Source: CALCNS01 sp937897315
GTDB lineage: Bacteria > Bacillota > JAAYKD01
Direction: 5' to 3'
Length of the DNA: 64,000 bases
Assembly (NCBI GenBank): GCA_036744005.1
Contig: DAINOJ010000008.1
Span: 38,246-102,245, forward strand
The notes beneath the pieces are model-generated. The model saw only the letters and a program-made list of their open reading frames with translations, was not told the DNA's origin and did not search any database. Position 1 is the first letter of the stretch, and the number at the start of each line of letters is the position of its first letter. Positions 8,061-16,157 of this stretch are shown in pieces. The position numbers and the translations under genes are program-made.

Positions 8061-8954
8061 TTATAGGAAGGTCTCCTGCTTTTCCCATAACAAAGTGCGC
8101 GCAATACCATTAAAATCAATACGCATGTCCAATAATCGCCACCCTATATGCTCTGCGATATTTTGTAGCACTGCTGCTTGATCTTTTCCCACTTCAACAG
8201 CCAAGAAGCCCTGCGGGTATAGCCTTTCGTGTCCCTCCGTAAGCAGTCTGTGATAATACCGCAATCCATCTGGCCCACCAAACAATGCCACATGGGGTTC
8301 GCGTTGAACATCGGGTGCTATTTCAACAAGATCTCTTTCCGGAATATAAGGAGGATTGCTAACCAATACATGATATTGAGCAAATGGTAACGGGGCCAGT
8401 AAATCCCCTTGGAAAATATGTACCCGATTTGAAACACCCAGTAAATCGGCATTCTCGCGAGCTTGTAACACCGGTTCTTCGGCGATATCACTGCCATGAA
8501 CCCATAATTTTGGAAACAGAGACGCAAGAGTGATACCAATCACCCCAGATCCTACCCCGACTTCTCCTAGATGGATTTTTTCTTGTTTCGTCCATCGCTT
8601 GGATAAATGGTCGGATACCATCTCAACCAAGAGTTCTGTCTCAGGTCGAGGGATTAGAACGCCAGGTCGAACTAAGAATTTCATCCCATAGAATTCTTGT
8701 TCCCCTAGAAGATATTGCATGGGCATATACTCCGCTCGGCGTTGCAGCATGGTATGATAACGAATGTCAAAGTCCACATCTGAAACGGGTTCCTCATTGA
8801 TATGAGCAAAAAATGAGGCTCTGGAGAGCCCCAGCGCCTTTCGCAATAAAAGTTCGGCATCGCGCAACGCGGTTTGCTCATCAAAGTATTCTTTTAAATA
8901 GATATATCCCCGATGGCGCAATTGACGCAGAGTTGCATGATCGGATGGAATCAT
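8061..8954 (-). CDS. prmC: Release factor glutamine methyltransferase
   Basis: PrmC methylates the glutamine of the GGQ motif in release factors RF1 and RF2 using S-adenosylmethionine. The 297-residue protein shows the N-terminal helical substrate domain, the PVQY-like QYLLGEQEFYG segment, PRPETELLVE, the SAM motif VGVGSGVIGI and the catalytic NPPYIP at about residues 193-198. Its start overlaps the stop of prfA by four bases (ATGA), so the modifying enzyme and its substrate are translationally coupled. An N-terminal stretch of about 10 residues is slightly longer than in the E. coli protein. Confidence 0.96.
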   Translation of the reverse strand: MIPSDHATLRQLRHRGYIYLKEYFDEQTALRDAELLLRKALGLSRASFFAHINEEPVSDVDFDIRYHTMLQRRAEYMPMQYLLGEQEFYGMKFLVRPGVLIPRPETELLVEMVSDHLSKRWTKQEKIHLGEVGVGSGVIGITLASLFPKLWVHGSDIAEEPVLQARENADLLGVSNRVHIFQGDLLAPLPFAQYHVLVSNPPYIPERDLVEIAPDVQREPHVALFGGPDGLRYYHRLLTEGHERLYPQGFLAVEVGKDQAAVLQNIAEHIGWRLLDMRIDFNGIARTLLWEKQETFL

Positions 8955-10027
8955 TGTCCTTCCCCGTTCAATTTGGCTGCCCGGTCCGCTACAATGAGAG
9001 CATCGATCATTTCTTCGATGTCACCGTTTAAAAACGCTTCCAACTGATAAATGGTCATGCCAATACGGTGATCGGTGATGCGTCCTTGCGGAAAATTATA
9101 GGTTCGAATTCGCTCCGAACGATCTCCTGTACCGACTTGACTTTTTCGATCTGCACCAACAGAAGCCGCTTGTTTGCGTTCTTCTATTTCTAAAAGGCGT
9201 GCACGTAAGACGCGCATGGCTTTATCTTTATTCTTTAATTGTGAGCGTTCGTCTTGACAAGTCACTACGACACCAGTGGGTAGATGAGTCAGTCGAACTG
9301 CAGTTTCTACCTTGTTCACGTTCTGACCACCTGCACCTCCGGAACAAAAGATATCTGTTTTTATGTCATTGGGATTGATATCAATCTCTACTTCTTCCGC
9401 TTCCGGCAACACTGCCACAGTGGCGGTAGATGTGTGAATTCGTCCCGATGCCTCGGTTTCAGGAACACGTTGCACGCGATGTACTCCGCTTTCAAATTTT
9501 AGGCGACTGTACGCCCCCTGTCCTTGTATGGAGAAAATAACCTCTTTTAATCCTCCAAGATCGGTTTCGTTTAAATCCATAAGCTCTGTTCGCCACCCTT
9601 TTCGTTCGGCATACAGAGTATACATACGGTACAAATCGCTGGCAAACAAAGCCGCTTCTCCACCCCCTGCTCCGCCACGGATTTCGACAATCACGTTTTT
9701 ATCGTCATTCGGGTCCTTAGGCAAGAGCAAAATCTTAAGCTCCTCCGATAATGCTTCTTTACGCTCGCGCAAGTGTGTTACTTCTTCTTTCAGCAAATCG
9801 GCAAAATCGGAATCGTTGGCATCTTCTGAATTTAGAGCCAGGAGATTGTCTTCGATTTCTTGACTTATTTTCTGATATTCTTCATAAGCAGTAACAGTAT
9901 CACGAAGCACAGAGAGCTCTTTTGCATAAGCCTGGTATTCTTTTTGTCGATTGAAAATATCGGGATCTGACATGAGTTCGCTTAACAAATGATAACGATC
10001 GGCCAAAGCCTGTAACTTATCATACAT
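8951..10027 (-). CDS. prfA: Peptide chain release factor 1
   Basis: RF1 ends translation at UAA and UAG. The 358-residue protein has the stop-codon reading tripeptide PET (residues 189-191, the PxT class) inside RVPETEASGRIHTS and the peptidyl-hydrolysis motif GGQ at 233-235. An N-terminal helical domain of about 100 residues precedes the core. GGAGG lies upstream of the ATG. The start overlaps the DUF1385 gene by 8 bp and the end overlaps prmC by 4 bp, so the three genes form one tight unit. RF1 activity matters for the in-frame TAG in the sigma gene at 59861, because a working RF1 should terminate there. Confidence 0.97.
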   Translation of the reverse strand: MYDKLQALADRYHLLSELMSDPDIFNRQKEYQAYAKELSVLRDTVTAYEEYQKISQEIEDNLLALNSEDANDSDFADLLKEEVTHLRERKEALSEELKILLLPKDPNDDKNVIVEIRGGAGGGEAALFASDLYRMYTLYAERKGWRTELMDLNETDLGGLKEVIFSIQGQGAYSRLKFESGVHRVQRVPETEASGRIHTSTATVAVLPEAEEVEIDINPNDIKTDIFCSGGAGGQNVNKVETAVRLTHLPTGVVVTCQDERSQLKNKDKAMRVLRARLLEIEERKQAASVGADRKSQVGTGDRSERIRTYNFPQGRITDHRIGMTIYQLEAFLNGDIEEMIDALIVADRAAKLNGEGQ

Positions 10028-10928
10028 GAATAACTACCTCCTCAGGTGGTAAAACAGCTTGCAACGCTTTTATCGCCACCTCTATTTGTAAATCATCCGG
10101 TTCACGGGTTGTTAGTTTTTGCATCCACAAACCTGGACGGATCAGGATATCCAATACTGGATTCTCCCCGGCTATCTTCCCCATGAAACGTAGTATTTCA
10201 TACGAAAATCCAGCCACAATCGGCATTAACGACAACCGATATAGAACTCTTAGCCACAAATTGGGCCAGCCAAATAAGGAAAAGAACAGGGAAGCAACGA
10301 CCATGACGATAAAAAGAAAGCTAGTGCCGCACCTAGGATGTAATGTGCTATATCGACGGACATTTGCCACGGTTAACTCCTCTTTGGCTTCATAACAATA
10401 GATTGTTTTATGCTCTGCACCATGATACTGAAAAACCCGGCGAATGTCTTTCATTTGACTGACAGCAGTGAGATATACCAAGAAAAATAAAATGCGGACG
10501 ACCCCTTCCAGCAAATTGCGCAAAAAAGGGTGGGTGATTTGCTGCAAAGGGAGAAATCGCAGAAGAACCGTAGGTAGAATCATAAATAATCCAATACCCA
10601 GTAACAAAGAGAGCGCTACCGCTAAGAGCATTTGCCACTCACTTAATGATTCTTCTTCGTCCGCTCCATACAACTCGGCAGAAAAACTCAGTATTTTTAT
10701 GCCGCCAATCATCGATTCCAAAAAGGCAACAACACCTCGTAAAATGGGTAGGCCTAAAAAAGGGTATTTCTTTTGCAACGGAATGGTTTGTCGAATATCG
10801 GTCACCAATTCTCCTGAGCTTTTGCGACAGACTACCGCTGTTTTACCATCAGGACCTTTCATCATGACCCCTTCGATGACTGCTTGGCCTCCATAAGCTG
10901 TATATTGCCTTTGTTTCTTTTCTGTCAT
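10020..10928 (-). CDS. DUF1385 integral membrane protein
   Basis: This 302-residue protein starts with the DUF1385 signature YGGQAVIEGVMMKG and has several hydrophobic segments (around LLAVALSLLLGIGLFMI, ILFFLVYLTAV and FLFIVMVVASLFFSLF), so it lies in the membrane. The block YHGAEHKTIYCYEA, rich in His, Glu and Cys, is conserved in the family and might bind metal. The biochemical function is not established to my knowledge. The family commonly sits between rpmE and prfA in Clostridia and relatives, as here. I chose the ATG at 10926-10928, seven bases after AAGGAG, over a start 27 codons upstream. Confidence 0.88.
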   Translation of the reverse strand: MTEKKQRQYTAYGGQAVIEGVMMKGPDGKTAVVCRKSSGELVTDIRQTIPLQKKYPFLGLPILRGVVAFLESMIGGIKILSFSAELYGADEEESLSEWQMLLAVALSLLLGIGLFMILPTVLLRFLPLQQITHPFLRNLLEGVVRILFFLVYLTAVSQMKDIRRVFQYHGAEHKTIYCYEAKEELTVANVRRYSTLHPRCGTSFLFIVMVVASLFFSLFGWPNLWLRVLYRLSLMPIVAGFSYEILRFMGKIAGENPVLDILIRPGLWMQKLTTREPDDLQIEVAIKALQAVLPPEEVVIHV

Positions 10929-10982
10929 CCTTGGACTCCTTACTCCATCCCGGTAAAAGGACGGCTGTTTCAGTACATAGCG

Positions 10983-11021
10983 AAACAAGCAGTTTTGGTG
11001 TGATGCCAAATCTGCTTGTTT
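10983..11021 (-). terminator. Long hairpin between rpmE and the DUF1385 gene
   Basis: AAACAAGCAG (10983-10992) pairs perfectly with CTGCTTGTTT (11012-11021), and an inner TTTGG/CCAAA stem extends it after one mismatch. The hairpin directly follows the rpmE stop. The U-tract on the minus strand is short (TTTC), so it may be a weak terminator or an RNA-stability element that lowers expression of the prfA unit relative to ribosomal protein L31. Confidence 0.6.
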
Positions 11022-11028
11022 AACATAG

Positions 11029-11244
11029 CTACGCTTTGGTTTCGTCTTTGATACCCCAACGTTTCATAAATCGATCGACTCGACCACCGGTATCCACCAG
11101 TTTTTGTTTTCCGGTAAAGAAAGGATGGCATTTGGAACACAGCTCCACATGCACTTCTTTCTTTGTAGAAAATGCTTTAAAACGTTCGCCGCAGGCACAA
11201 ATGACATCGGCTTCGTATAATTTGGGATGGATTTTGTCTTTCAC
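11029..11244 (-). CDS. rpmE: 50S ribosomal protein L31, zinc-binding (type A)
   Basis: The 71-residue protein starts MKDKIHPKLYEA and keeps a CxC pair (ICACGE, residues 16 and 18) and a CxxC pair (CSKCHPF), the four-cysteine zinc site of the C+ form of L31, followed by FFTGKQKLVDTGGRVDRF. It belongs to the central protuberance of the large ribosomal subunit and acts as a zinc store. The start is GTG at 11242-11244 with GAGGTG upstream. A good promoter lies just upstream. Confidence 0.97.
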   Translation of the reverse strand: MKDKIHPKLYEADVICACGERFKAFSTKKEVHVELCSKCHPFFTGKQKLVDTGGRVDRFMKRWGIKDETKA

Positions 11245-11285
11245 TTTTCTTCACCTCTACTTCTGTACACTGTTAGAATGGGACA

Positions 11286-11314
11286 ATTATAGCATACAAT
11301 TCGTAGTGAAGCAA
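11286..11314 (-). promoter_or_regulatory. Sigma-A type promoter for rpmE
   Basis: Read on the minus strand, TTGCTT (11309-11314) and a perfect TATAAT (11286-11291) are separated by 17 bases. They stand about 40 bases before the GTG start of rpmE and between it and the radical SAM gene. No Zur-like operator was recognised with confidence. Confidence 0.7.
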
Positions 11315-11336
11315 GTAGAATCTGTAATGCAATAGG

Positions 11337-12638
11337 TCAGTTTTGGTTAAAATTCTTGCTTCGGGAGAAAGAACCCACCAATGCTGACGTTTCGTTGCGG
11401 ATGATTTCGATTAATTTTAGCATTCCCAACGCTTTTCCATAAGTACTTTCGGTTACTTTCATCGTTTGCCAGTACAGATTGGGATCTATATTTAGGTTTC
11501 GCAACTGCACCATATATATATGGTGATCTTGTATAAATTTCAGTAATGATTCGATTTCACGTTCCCGATCGGTAATGCCGGGGAATGCCAAAAAATTTAA
11601 CGATACCTGAACCCCCGCGATTCTGCATTGTTCCATAGAACGCAAGACATCCTCAAATTGGTAGGAAATAGGGCGGTAATACGCATGATAAAGCTCCGGT
11701 ATGGTCGAATTCAAAGACACTCTAATGGCATCCAATCGGTTCTGTACCAAAGCAGTAATGGCTTCTGTGTGGCCGGCATTGGAATTGATATTGACCGTTC
11801 CTTTATGAGTCCTAGACCGAATTTGTTGCATAGCCTGTACTAAGATTCGATACTGCAAAGAGGGCTCCCCCTCACAACCTTGCCCGAATGATATCATGCC
11901 CTCTTCTGCATGTTGCAGATGCGCACTTCCAAGCGACACAATCTCCTCGATGCTAGGTACAAAATTTAACCTAGTTTGCGGCGCGGGACAACATTCCGAT
12001 TCCTGCAAGGATATACAACCCAAGCAACGGGCATTGCAAACCGGAGAAACCGGAATACCGGCTTCCCAGCGCCGATAGAACATATTTTGAGCAGTAAAGC
12101 AACGATAATCCAGAGCACAATGAGCTAATTGCTCAACGATTCGATTTGTAGGAAACTCTGCCATACGCTGAACGATGAGGCTCTCTAATTTTTCTGTATT
12201 AAAATGCTTTGGAGCCCATCGATCACGCAATTCGTCAGTAGGATGAGCAGCTACCCAAATCTCATCTTCATGCCAGGCTACCGCAGCGTATCCATAAAGA
12301 GGCAACTCCTCAGCTCCGCTTTCGACTTCGAAAGCCGGTAATGCCAATCGAGTATAGCCCTGCGGCAATGTGGCAGCCACAGCGACCGCCCCATCGATTT
12401 CTAAGACTTCACCCTGTGCATCCATACCTAAGGGTTTTCTTCCCGGTAGAGAAATGAGACCGGCACCTTCCGGTAAAGGCATCCATTCACCCATATCGGG
12501 AAGAATCAATTCCTCTCCTTGTTGAAACAGTGCTCGCAGTTGAGGGTCATCCATCAGATTCTCATGGTCATCTGCCATGAGCAAACAAAAAGGCATAGAC
12601 TCTTTCTCTTTATTGCGGTGCATTCGATATATGTTCAT
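11337..12638 (-). CDS. Radical SAM protein of unknown function
   Basis: The 433-residue protein has a CNARCLGC motif (CxxxCxxC) near residue 200, the 4Fe-4S and S-adenosylmethionine site of the radical SAM superfamily, followed by ISLQESECC with two further cysteines. The FGQGCEGEPSL and INSNAGH segments match the beta2 to beta4 regions of that barrel. About 190 residues before the motif are an unassigned N-terminal domain that looks beta-rich. The substrate is not known. It starts one base after the glpX stop, with only a weak upstream GGGAT, so coupling to glpX translation is likely. In many Clostridia rho occupies the place between glpX and rpmE; it is not here. Confidence 0.85.
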   Translation of the reverse strand: MNIYRMHRNKEKESMPFCLLMADDHENLMDDPQLRALFQQGEELILPDMGEWMPLPEGAGLISLPGRKPLGMDAQGEVLEIDGAVAVAATLPQGYTRLALPAFEVESGAEELPLYGYAAVAWHEDEIWVAAHPTDELRDRWAPKHFNTEKLESLIVQRMAEFPTNRIVEQLAHCALDYRCFTAQNMFYRRWEAGIPVSPVCNARCLGCISLQESECCPAPQTRLNFVPSIEEIVSLGSAHLQHAEEGMISFGQGCEGEPSLQYRILVQAMQQIRSRTHKGTVNINSNAGHTEAITALVQNRLDAIRVSLNSTIPELYHAYYRPISYQFEDVLRSMEQCRIAGVQVSLNFLAFPGITDREREIESLLKFIQDHHIYMVQLRNLNIDPNLYWQTMKVTESTYGKALGMLKLIEIIRNETSALVGSFSRSKNFNQN

Positions 12639-12639
12639 C

Positions 12640-13599
12640 TTAAAAATCCCAGTGCTTTTGGGCTAAACGGTGAGTGGCTTCAATCCATCGCACCGTCCCG
12701 GTCTTACCCCGCATTACGATTGAATGAGTCTGTGCTATACCATTTCCGTAATACCGTACTCCTCGCAGAAAATCTCCGTCAGAAATACCAGTAGAAGCGA
12801 AAAAGACATCGTCACCCTTCACCAAGTCATTCAAATATAACACTTTGCCCAATTCGCATCCCATCTCCAAAACTCGGGCTGTTTCTTGTTCGTTCATGGG
12901 AACCAATCTACCTTGCAGTTCACCACCCATACACTTCAATGCAGCTGCAGCCAAGACACCCTCCGGAGCTCCGCCGGTACCTATCATAATATCAATACCA
13001 CTATTGGGGGTAGCGGTAGCGACTGCTGCAGATACATCACCATCGGTAATCAAACGAATTCTTGCACCCGCTTCCCTAGCTTGGCGGATGATATGACTGT
13101 GGCGTTCGCGATCGAGACATATCATAGTGACTTCATTCATTGTTTTTCCTTTCGCTCTGGCCACTGCTTCTAAATTTCGGCGTACCGGCCAAGTCAAATC
13201 AATGACTCCGGCTGCTTCAGGCCCCACCGCGATTTTCTCCATATACATATCGGGTGCATGGAGCAAACATCCTGCCGGTGCTGCCGCCAAACAAGCAATT
13301 GCACCGGGCAACCCTTTGGCTACCAAATTAGTACCTTCCAGAGGATCGACCGCAATGTCGACTTTCGGGCCATTGCCATTGCCGACTTTCTCACCAATAT
13401 ATAGCATGGGTGCCTCGTCTAATTCCCCTTCGCCAATGACCACGGTTCCTTCAATATTCAAACTGTCGAACAAGCGTCGCATGGCTTCCACAGCAAGACC
13501 ATCGGCTCCGTTTTTATCTCCTCGACCCAATAATCTTCCACAAGCCAACGCCGCAGCTTCTGTTACTCTTACAAATTCCAAAGCCAATTCTCTGTTCAT
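12640..13599 (-). CDS. glpX: Fructose-1,6-bisphosphatase class II
   Basis: GlpX hydrolyses fructose-1,6-bisphosphate to fructose-6-phosphate in gluconeogenesis. The 319-residue protein shows GRGDKNGAD, VIGEGELDEAPML and the lithium-sensitive phosphatase signature DPLEGTN (residues 83-89), which holds the metal ions, and later GTGGAPEGVLAAAA. AAGGAG precedes the ATG. It lies 12 bp downstream of the transaldolase gene, so sugar-phosphate metabolism is grouped here: transaldolase, glpX and, further on, rpiB. Confidence 0.96.
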   Translation of the reverse strand: MNRELALEFVRVTEAAALACGRLLGRGDKNGADGLAVEAMRRLFDSLNIEGTVVIGEGELDEAPMLYIGEKVGNGNGPKVDIAVDPLEGTNLVAKGLPGAIACLAAAPAGCLLHAPDMYMEKIAVGPEAAGVIDLTWPVRRNLEAVARAKGKTMNEVTMICLDRERHSHIIRQAREAGARIRLITDGDVSAAVATATPNSGIDIMIGTGGAPEGVLAAAALKCMGGELQGRLVPMNEQETARVLEMGCELGKVLYLNDLVKGDDVFFASTGISDGDFLRGVRYYGNGIAQTHSIVMRGKTGTVRWIEATHRLAQKHWDF

Positions 13600-13611
13600 T
13601 CTACGTTCTCC

Positions 13612-14268
13612 TTATTTCTTATTCTCTTTCAATTGCTGCCAATCTTGCAGGAATCTTTCCAGACCCGTGTCTGTTAGCGGATGAAGCATCATTTGTTGCA
13701 GTGTTTTCCACGGCACAGTGGCAATTTGTGCACCTGCTTTGGCTGCTTCTGTGACATGAAGCACACTCCGGATACTGGCTGCTATGATTTGAGTATCCAA
13801 TCCATGGAAAGCAAAAATCTCTGCCAACTCAGATACAACGGCTAACCCGTCTACTCCTGTATCATCCAACCGCCCAACAAATGGACTGACATAGGTAGCC
13901 CCGGCTCGAGCTGCCAGTAATCCCTGGGCTACCGAAAAAACCAAAGTCACATTCACTGGGATATGTAGCTCACTAAGAATTTTGGTTGCTTTTAAGCCAT
14001 CCTCTGTCATGGGTATTTTAATCACCACATTGGGATGAACTGCATATAATTCTTTGGCTTCTTGAACCATCTCTGCCCAGTTGGTTGCTAAGACTTCGGC
14101 ACTGACCGGTCCTTGACAGATTTCGCAGATCGCCCGTATGGCTCGGTGAAAGTCCTTGTGACCTGCTTTTGCTATTATGCTTGGATTCGTTGTTACCCCA
14201 CAAATAATCCCGCAATCGACAGCACGTTGTATCTCAGCGAAATCAGCTGTATCAATATAAAGCTTCAA
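13612..14268 (-). CDS. tal: Transaldolase, TalC/MipB (fructose-6-phosphate aldolase-like) type
   Basis: The 218-residue single-domain protein is the short transaldolase form: MKLYIDTADFAEI, GVTTNPSI, the Schiff-base lysine in VVIKIPMTEDG (about residue 87), NVTLVFS and SPFVGRLDDTG. In Bacillota such proteins usually work as transaldolase in the pentose phosphate pathway; a few relatives are fructose-6-phosphate aldolases, and the sequence alone does not separate them safely. The start is TTG at 14266-14268, seven bases after GAGGAGG. It is probably the first gene of the transaldolase-glpX-radical SAM unit. Confidence 0.93.
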   Translation of the reverse strand: MKLYIDTADFAEIQRAVDCGIICGVTTNPSIIAKAGHKDFHRAIRAICEICQGPVSAEVLATNWAEMVQEAKELYAVHPNVVIKIPMTEDGLKATKILSELHIPVNVTLVFSVAQGLLAARAGATYVSPFVGRLDDTGVDGLAVVSELAEIFAFHGLDTQIIAASIRSVLHVTEAAKAGAQIATVPWKTLQQMMLHPLTDTGLERFLQDWQQLKENKK

Positions 14269-14372
14269 ATGAACTCCTCCTCTCTGTCATATCCATAGAG
14301 CTTATTTTCCTTTTCTTTCGCGTTTATAAACAGACTTTCCTTCTCATTTTGGGCGATTTGAAGCAAAAGTAA

Positions 14373-14395
14373 AGAGCTTCCGTAAAGGAAGCTCT
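14373..14395 (-). terminator. Terminator after the first M14 peptidase gene
   Basis: A perfect 9-bp stem, AGAGCTTCC with GGAAGCTCT and loop GTAAA, stands 13 bases downstream of the peptidase stop codon. On the minus strand it is followed by a T-rich run (TTTACTTTT). Confidence 0.8.
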
Positions 14396-14407
14396 CATCC
14401 GTTAAGT

Positions 14408-16087
14408 TTAGGCCAATATAATAGGAATACTGAAGACGCCCGCTTTATGTGAAGTTACGTGTATTTGCAGCTTTTCTCCTTCTTGGCCTTGGATTAACCA
14501 TTGAATTTCTTTACTAAATGCTTGATCTTTCCCACCTCGGAAGTTGCCTCCTTCGAATTTCCAGCTGCGACCCGCTCGACCTGCCAAATGCCCAATTTTA
14601 CGTTTAGCTGGTTGCCCATCCACCGTTTTTGCTGAAATCTCTACAATCGTCTCTTTGATTGTCTTCATATTCATGGCTTCTTGGCTAAGATGTGTGGGTA
14701 AATACCCTGCATTGCTCAATTTTAACGAGACTCGCCAAGTCTGTTGATCGATTTTCTCTACTTTCAATTCATCTGCAACAAGGCGGGGAAGTGTTTTTGC
14801 ATGACGCAACATAAATCGGGTTACTTTCTCGCACTCTTGCAACAAAAATTCATGTGGGCAATTCTGCACTACCGTTTTGGTTAAGAATCCACCAATCTCC
14901 ACTTCACCGAGTTGTGGATGTTGGAAGGGTGTCCAATCGATAAAACCTTTTCCACCAAGGGTGCTGTCATTCCATGCCATAATTTTGGCATTGTCTTCTT
15001 CGATTACCTTATCGGTTTTATCACGACGCGGCCAAAGGTCTTTCACGCCGGCACGATTGGCTAAATCCCACAATTCAATGGTATATGCGGGTATTCCGAG
15101 ATGACCATATAGCCAATCATCAAATGCACCACTAGAAAAGTTGTTTGGATCAGAGAAAAACTCATCATAGATATTTATACAAGGATATCCGGTTTCTTCA
15201 GTAGCCATTTCTCCAATCGCTTTAAAAATGGAGACATCCAACTTAGGTGCTTGCTTCTCCGGCTTAATACCCGGTGGACGCAAAATGACTCCACCTGTCG
15301 TGTGCAATGTAGAAGCACTGCCAATGTTGGGATGAGCGAGCACAAACTCTGCTACCGCACGAGTCTCGGGTTCGGAAAGCGGATATGTGCCGGCACCGGC
15401 TTGTTTGGCTTCCACTCCCCATTGGCAGGGATAGTTCCGATTGAGATCCAGTCCCCATTTGGCAGGAGCTGGTTCCGGTTCTCCACCTTGCCAATCATGA
15501 AGTATTCCTTCATTAAAAATCCGATAAAACGTGCCTTCTTCCTCGTCGGGACGACGCTTGACCATGAGCCTAGGGTCTTGCAAGCTGACCTTCCACTCAC
15601 CGTGGGGGTGTTTTATGCGCATTTGCAAGATGTGTCCGTTGCCGTCGATGTCTTGCGGTACCAATCCGGGTTGTAGTTCCGGTTCGGGATACATTCTGGG
15701 TGCCGAACGCAACATATCGGGAGTCGTTAAATACGTTTCTGCGCCATCGGGTGAAACTCGAGGTAAAACATAGAAAGTATACCGCTCCAACAGCTTGGCT
15801 ACATCCGATTGAGTAGATTCACTGAGCAAATAATCAATGGTATGTAATGCGACCATCGCTCCAGTTACTTCTCCAGCATGATGATTTCCATCAATGTAAT
15901 AAGCCGGCTTGCTTTCCGGCATTCCAGTGCGCTCATCGGTCAATTGCATGAGCCATTGATGTCGTCCTTCGGGGCTGACTCCAATGGAAGTAAGCTTAGA
16001 TAATTGTGGGTGTTTCTCCGCTAAGGTCTTTAGTGCCTGAGTTAATTCTTCGTAGGTATAATAATGATCATAGGTGAAAGTGAGCAT
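14408..16087 (-). CDS. M14 zinc carboxypeptidase, cytoplasmic, paralogue 1
   Basis: The 559-residue protein has the M14 zinc ligands in DGNHHAGEVTG (HxxE) near residue 70, a third-ligand histidine in STLHTTGG near residue 300, and a probable catalytic glutamate in YTIELWDL. There is no signal peptide, so it should act in the cytoplasm on peptides. A C-terminal beta-rich domain of about 150 residues ends with HLAGRAGRSW. I chose the ATG at 16085-16087, six bases after GAGGAGG. It stands 70 bp downstream of a paralogue of almost the same length, an apparent tandem duplication with clear divergence. Confidence 0.9.
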   Translation of the reverse strand: MLTFTYDHYYTYEELTQALKTLAEKHPQLSKLTSIGVSPEGRHQWLMQLTDERTGMPESKPAYYIDGNHHAGEVTGAMVALHTIDYLLSESTQSDVAKLLERYTFYVLPRVSPDGAETYLTTPDMLRSAPRMYPEPELQPGLVPQDIDGNGHILQMRIKHPHGEWKVSLQDPRLMVKRRPDEEEGTFYRIFNEGILHDWQGGEPEPAPAKWGLDLNRNYPCQWGVEAKQAGAGTYPLSEPETRAVAEFVLAHPNIGSASTLHTTGGVILRPPGIKPEKQAPKLDVSIFKAIGEMATEETGYPCINIYDEFFSDPNNFSSGAFDDWLYGHLGIPAYTIELWDLANRAGVKDLWPRRDKTDKVIEEDNAKIMAWNDSTLGGKGFIDWTPFQHPQLGEVEIGGFLTKTVVQNCPHEFLLQECEKVTRFMLRHAKTLPRLVADELKVEKIDQQTWRVSLKLSNAGYLPTHLSQEAMNMKTIKETIVEISAKTVDGQPAKRKIGHLAGRAGRSWKFEGGNFRGGKDQAFSKEIQWLIQGQEGEKLQIHVTSHKAGVFSIPIILA

Positions 16088-16157
16088 AGACAACCTCCTC
16101 GTAAATTTTATATTTATACTTCAACGCGAATAAATATTCTTCCTGCTTACGCAATAT

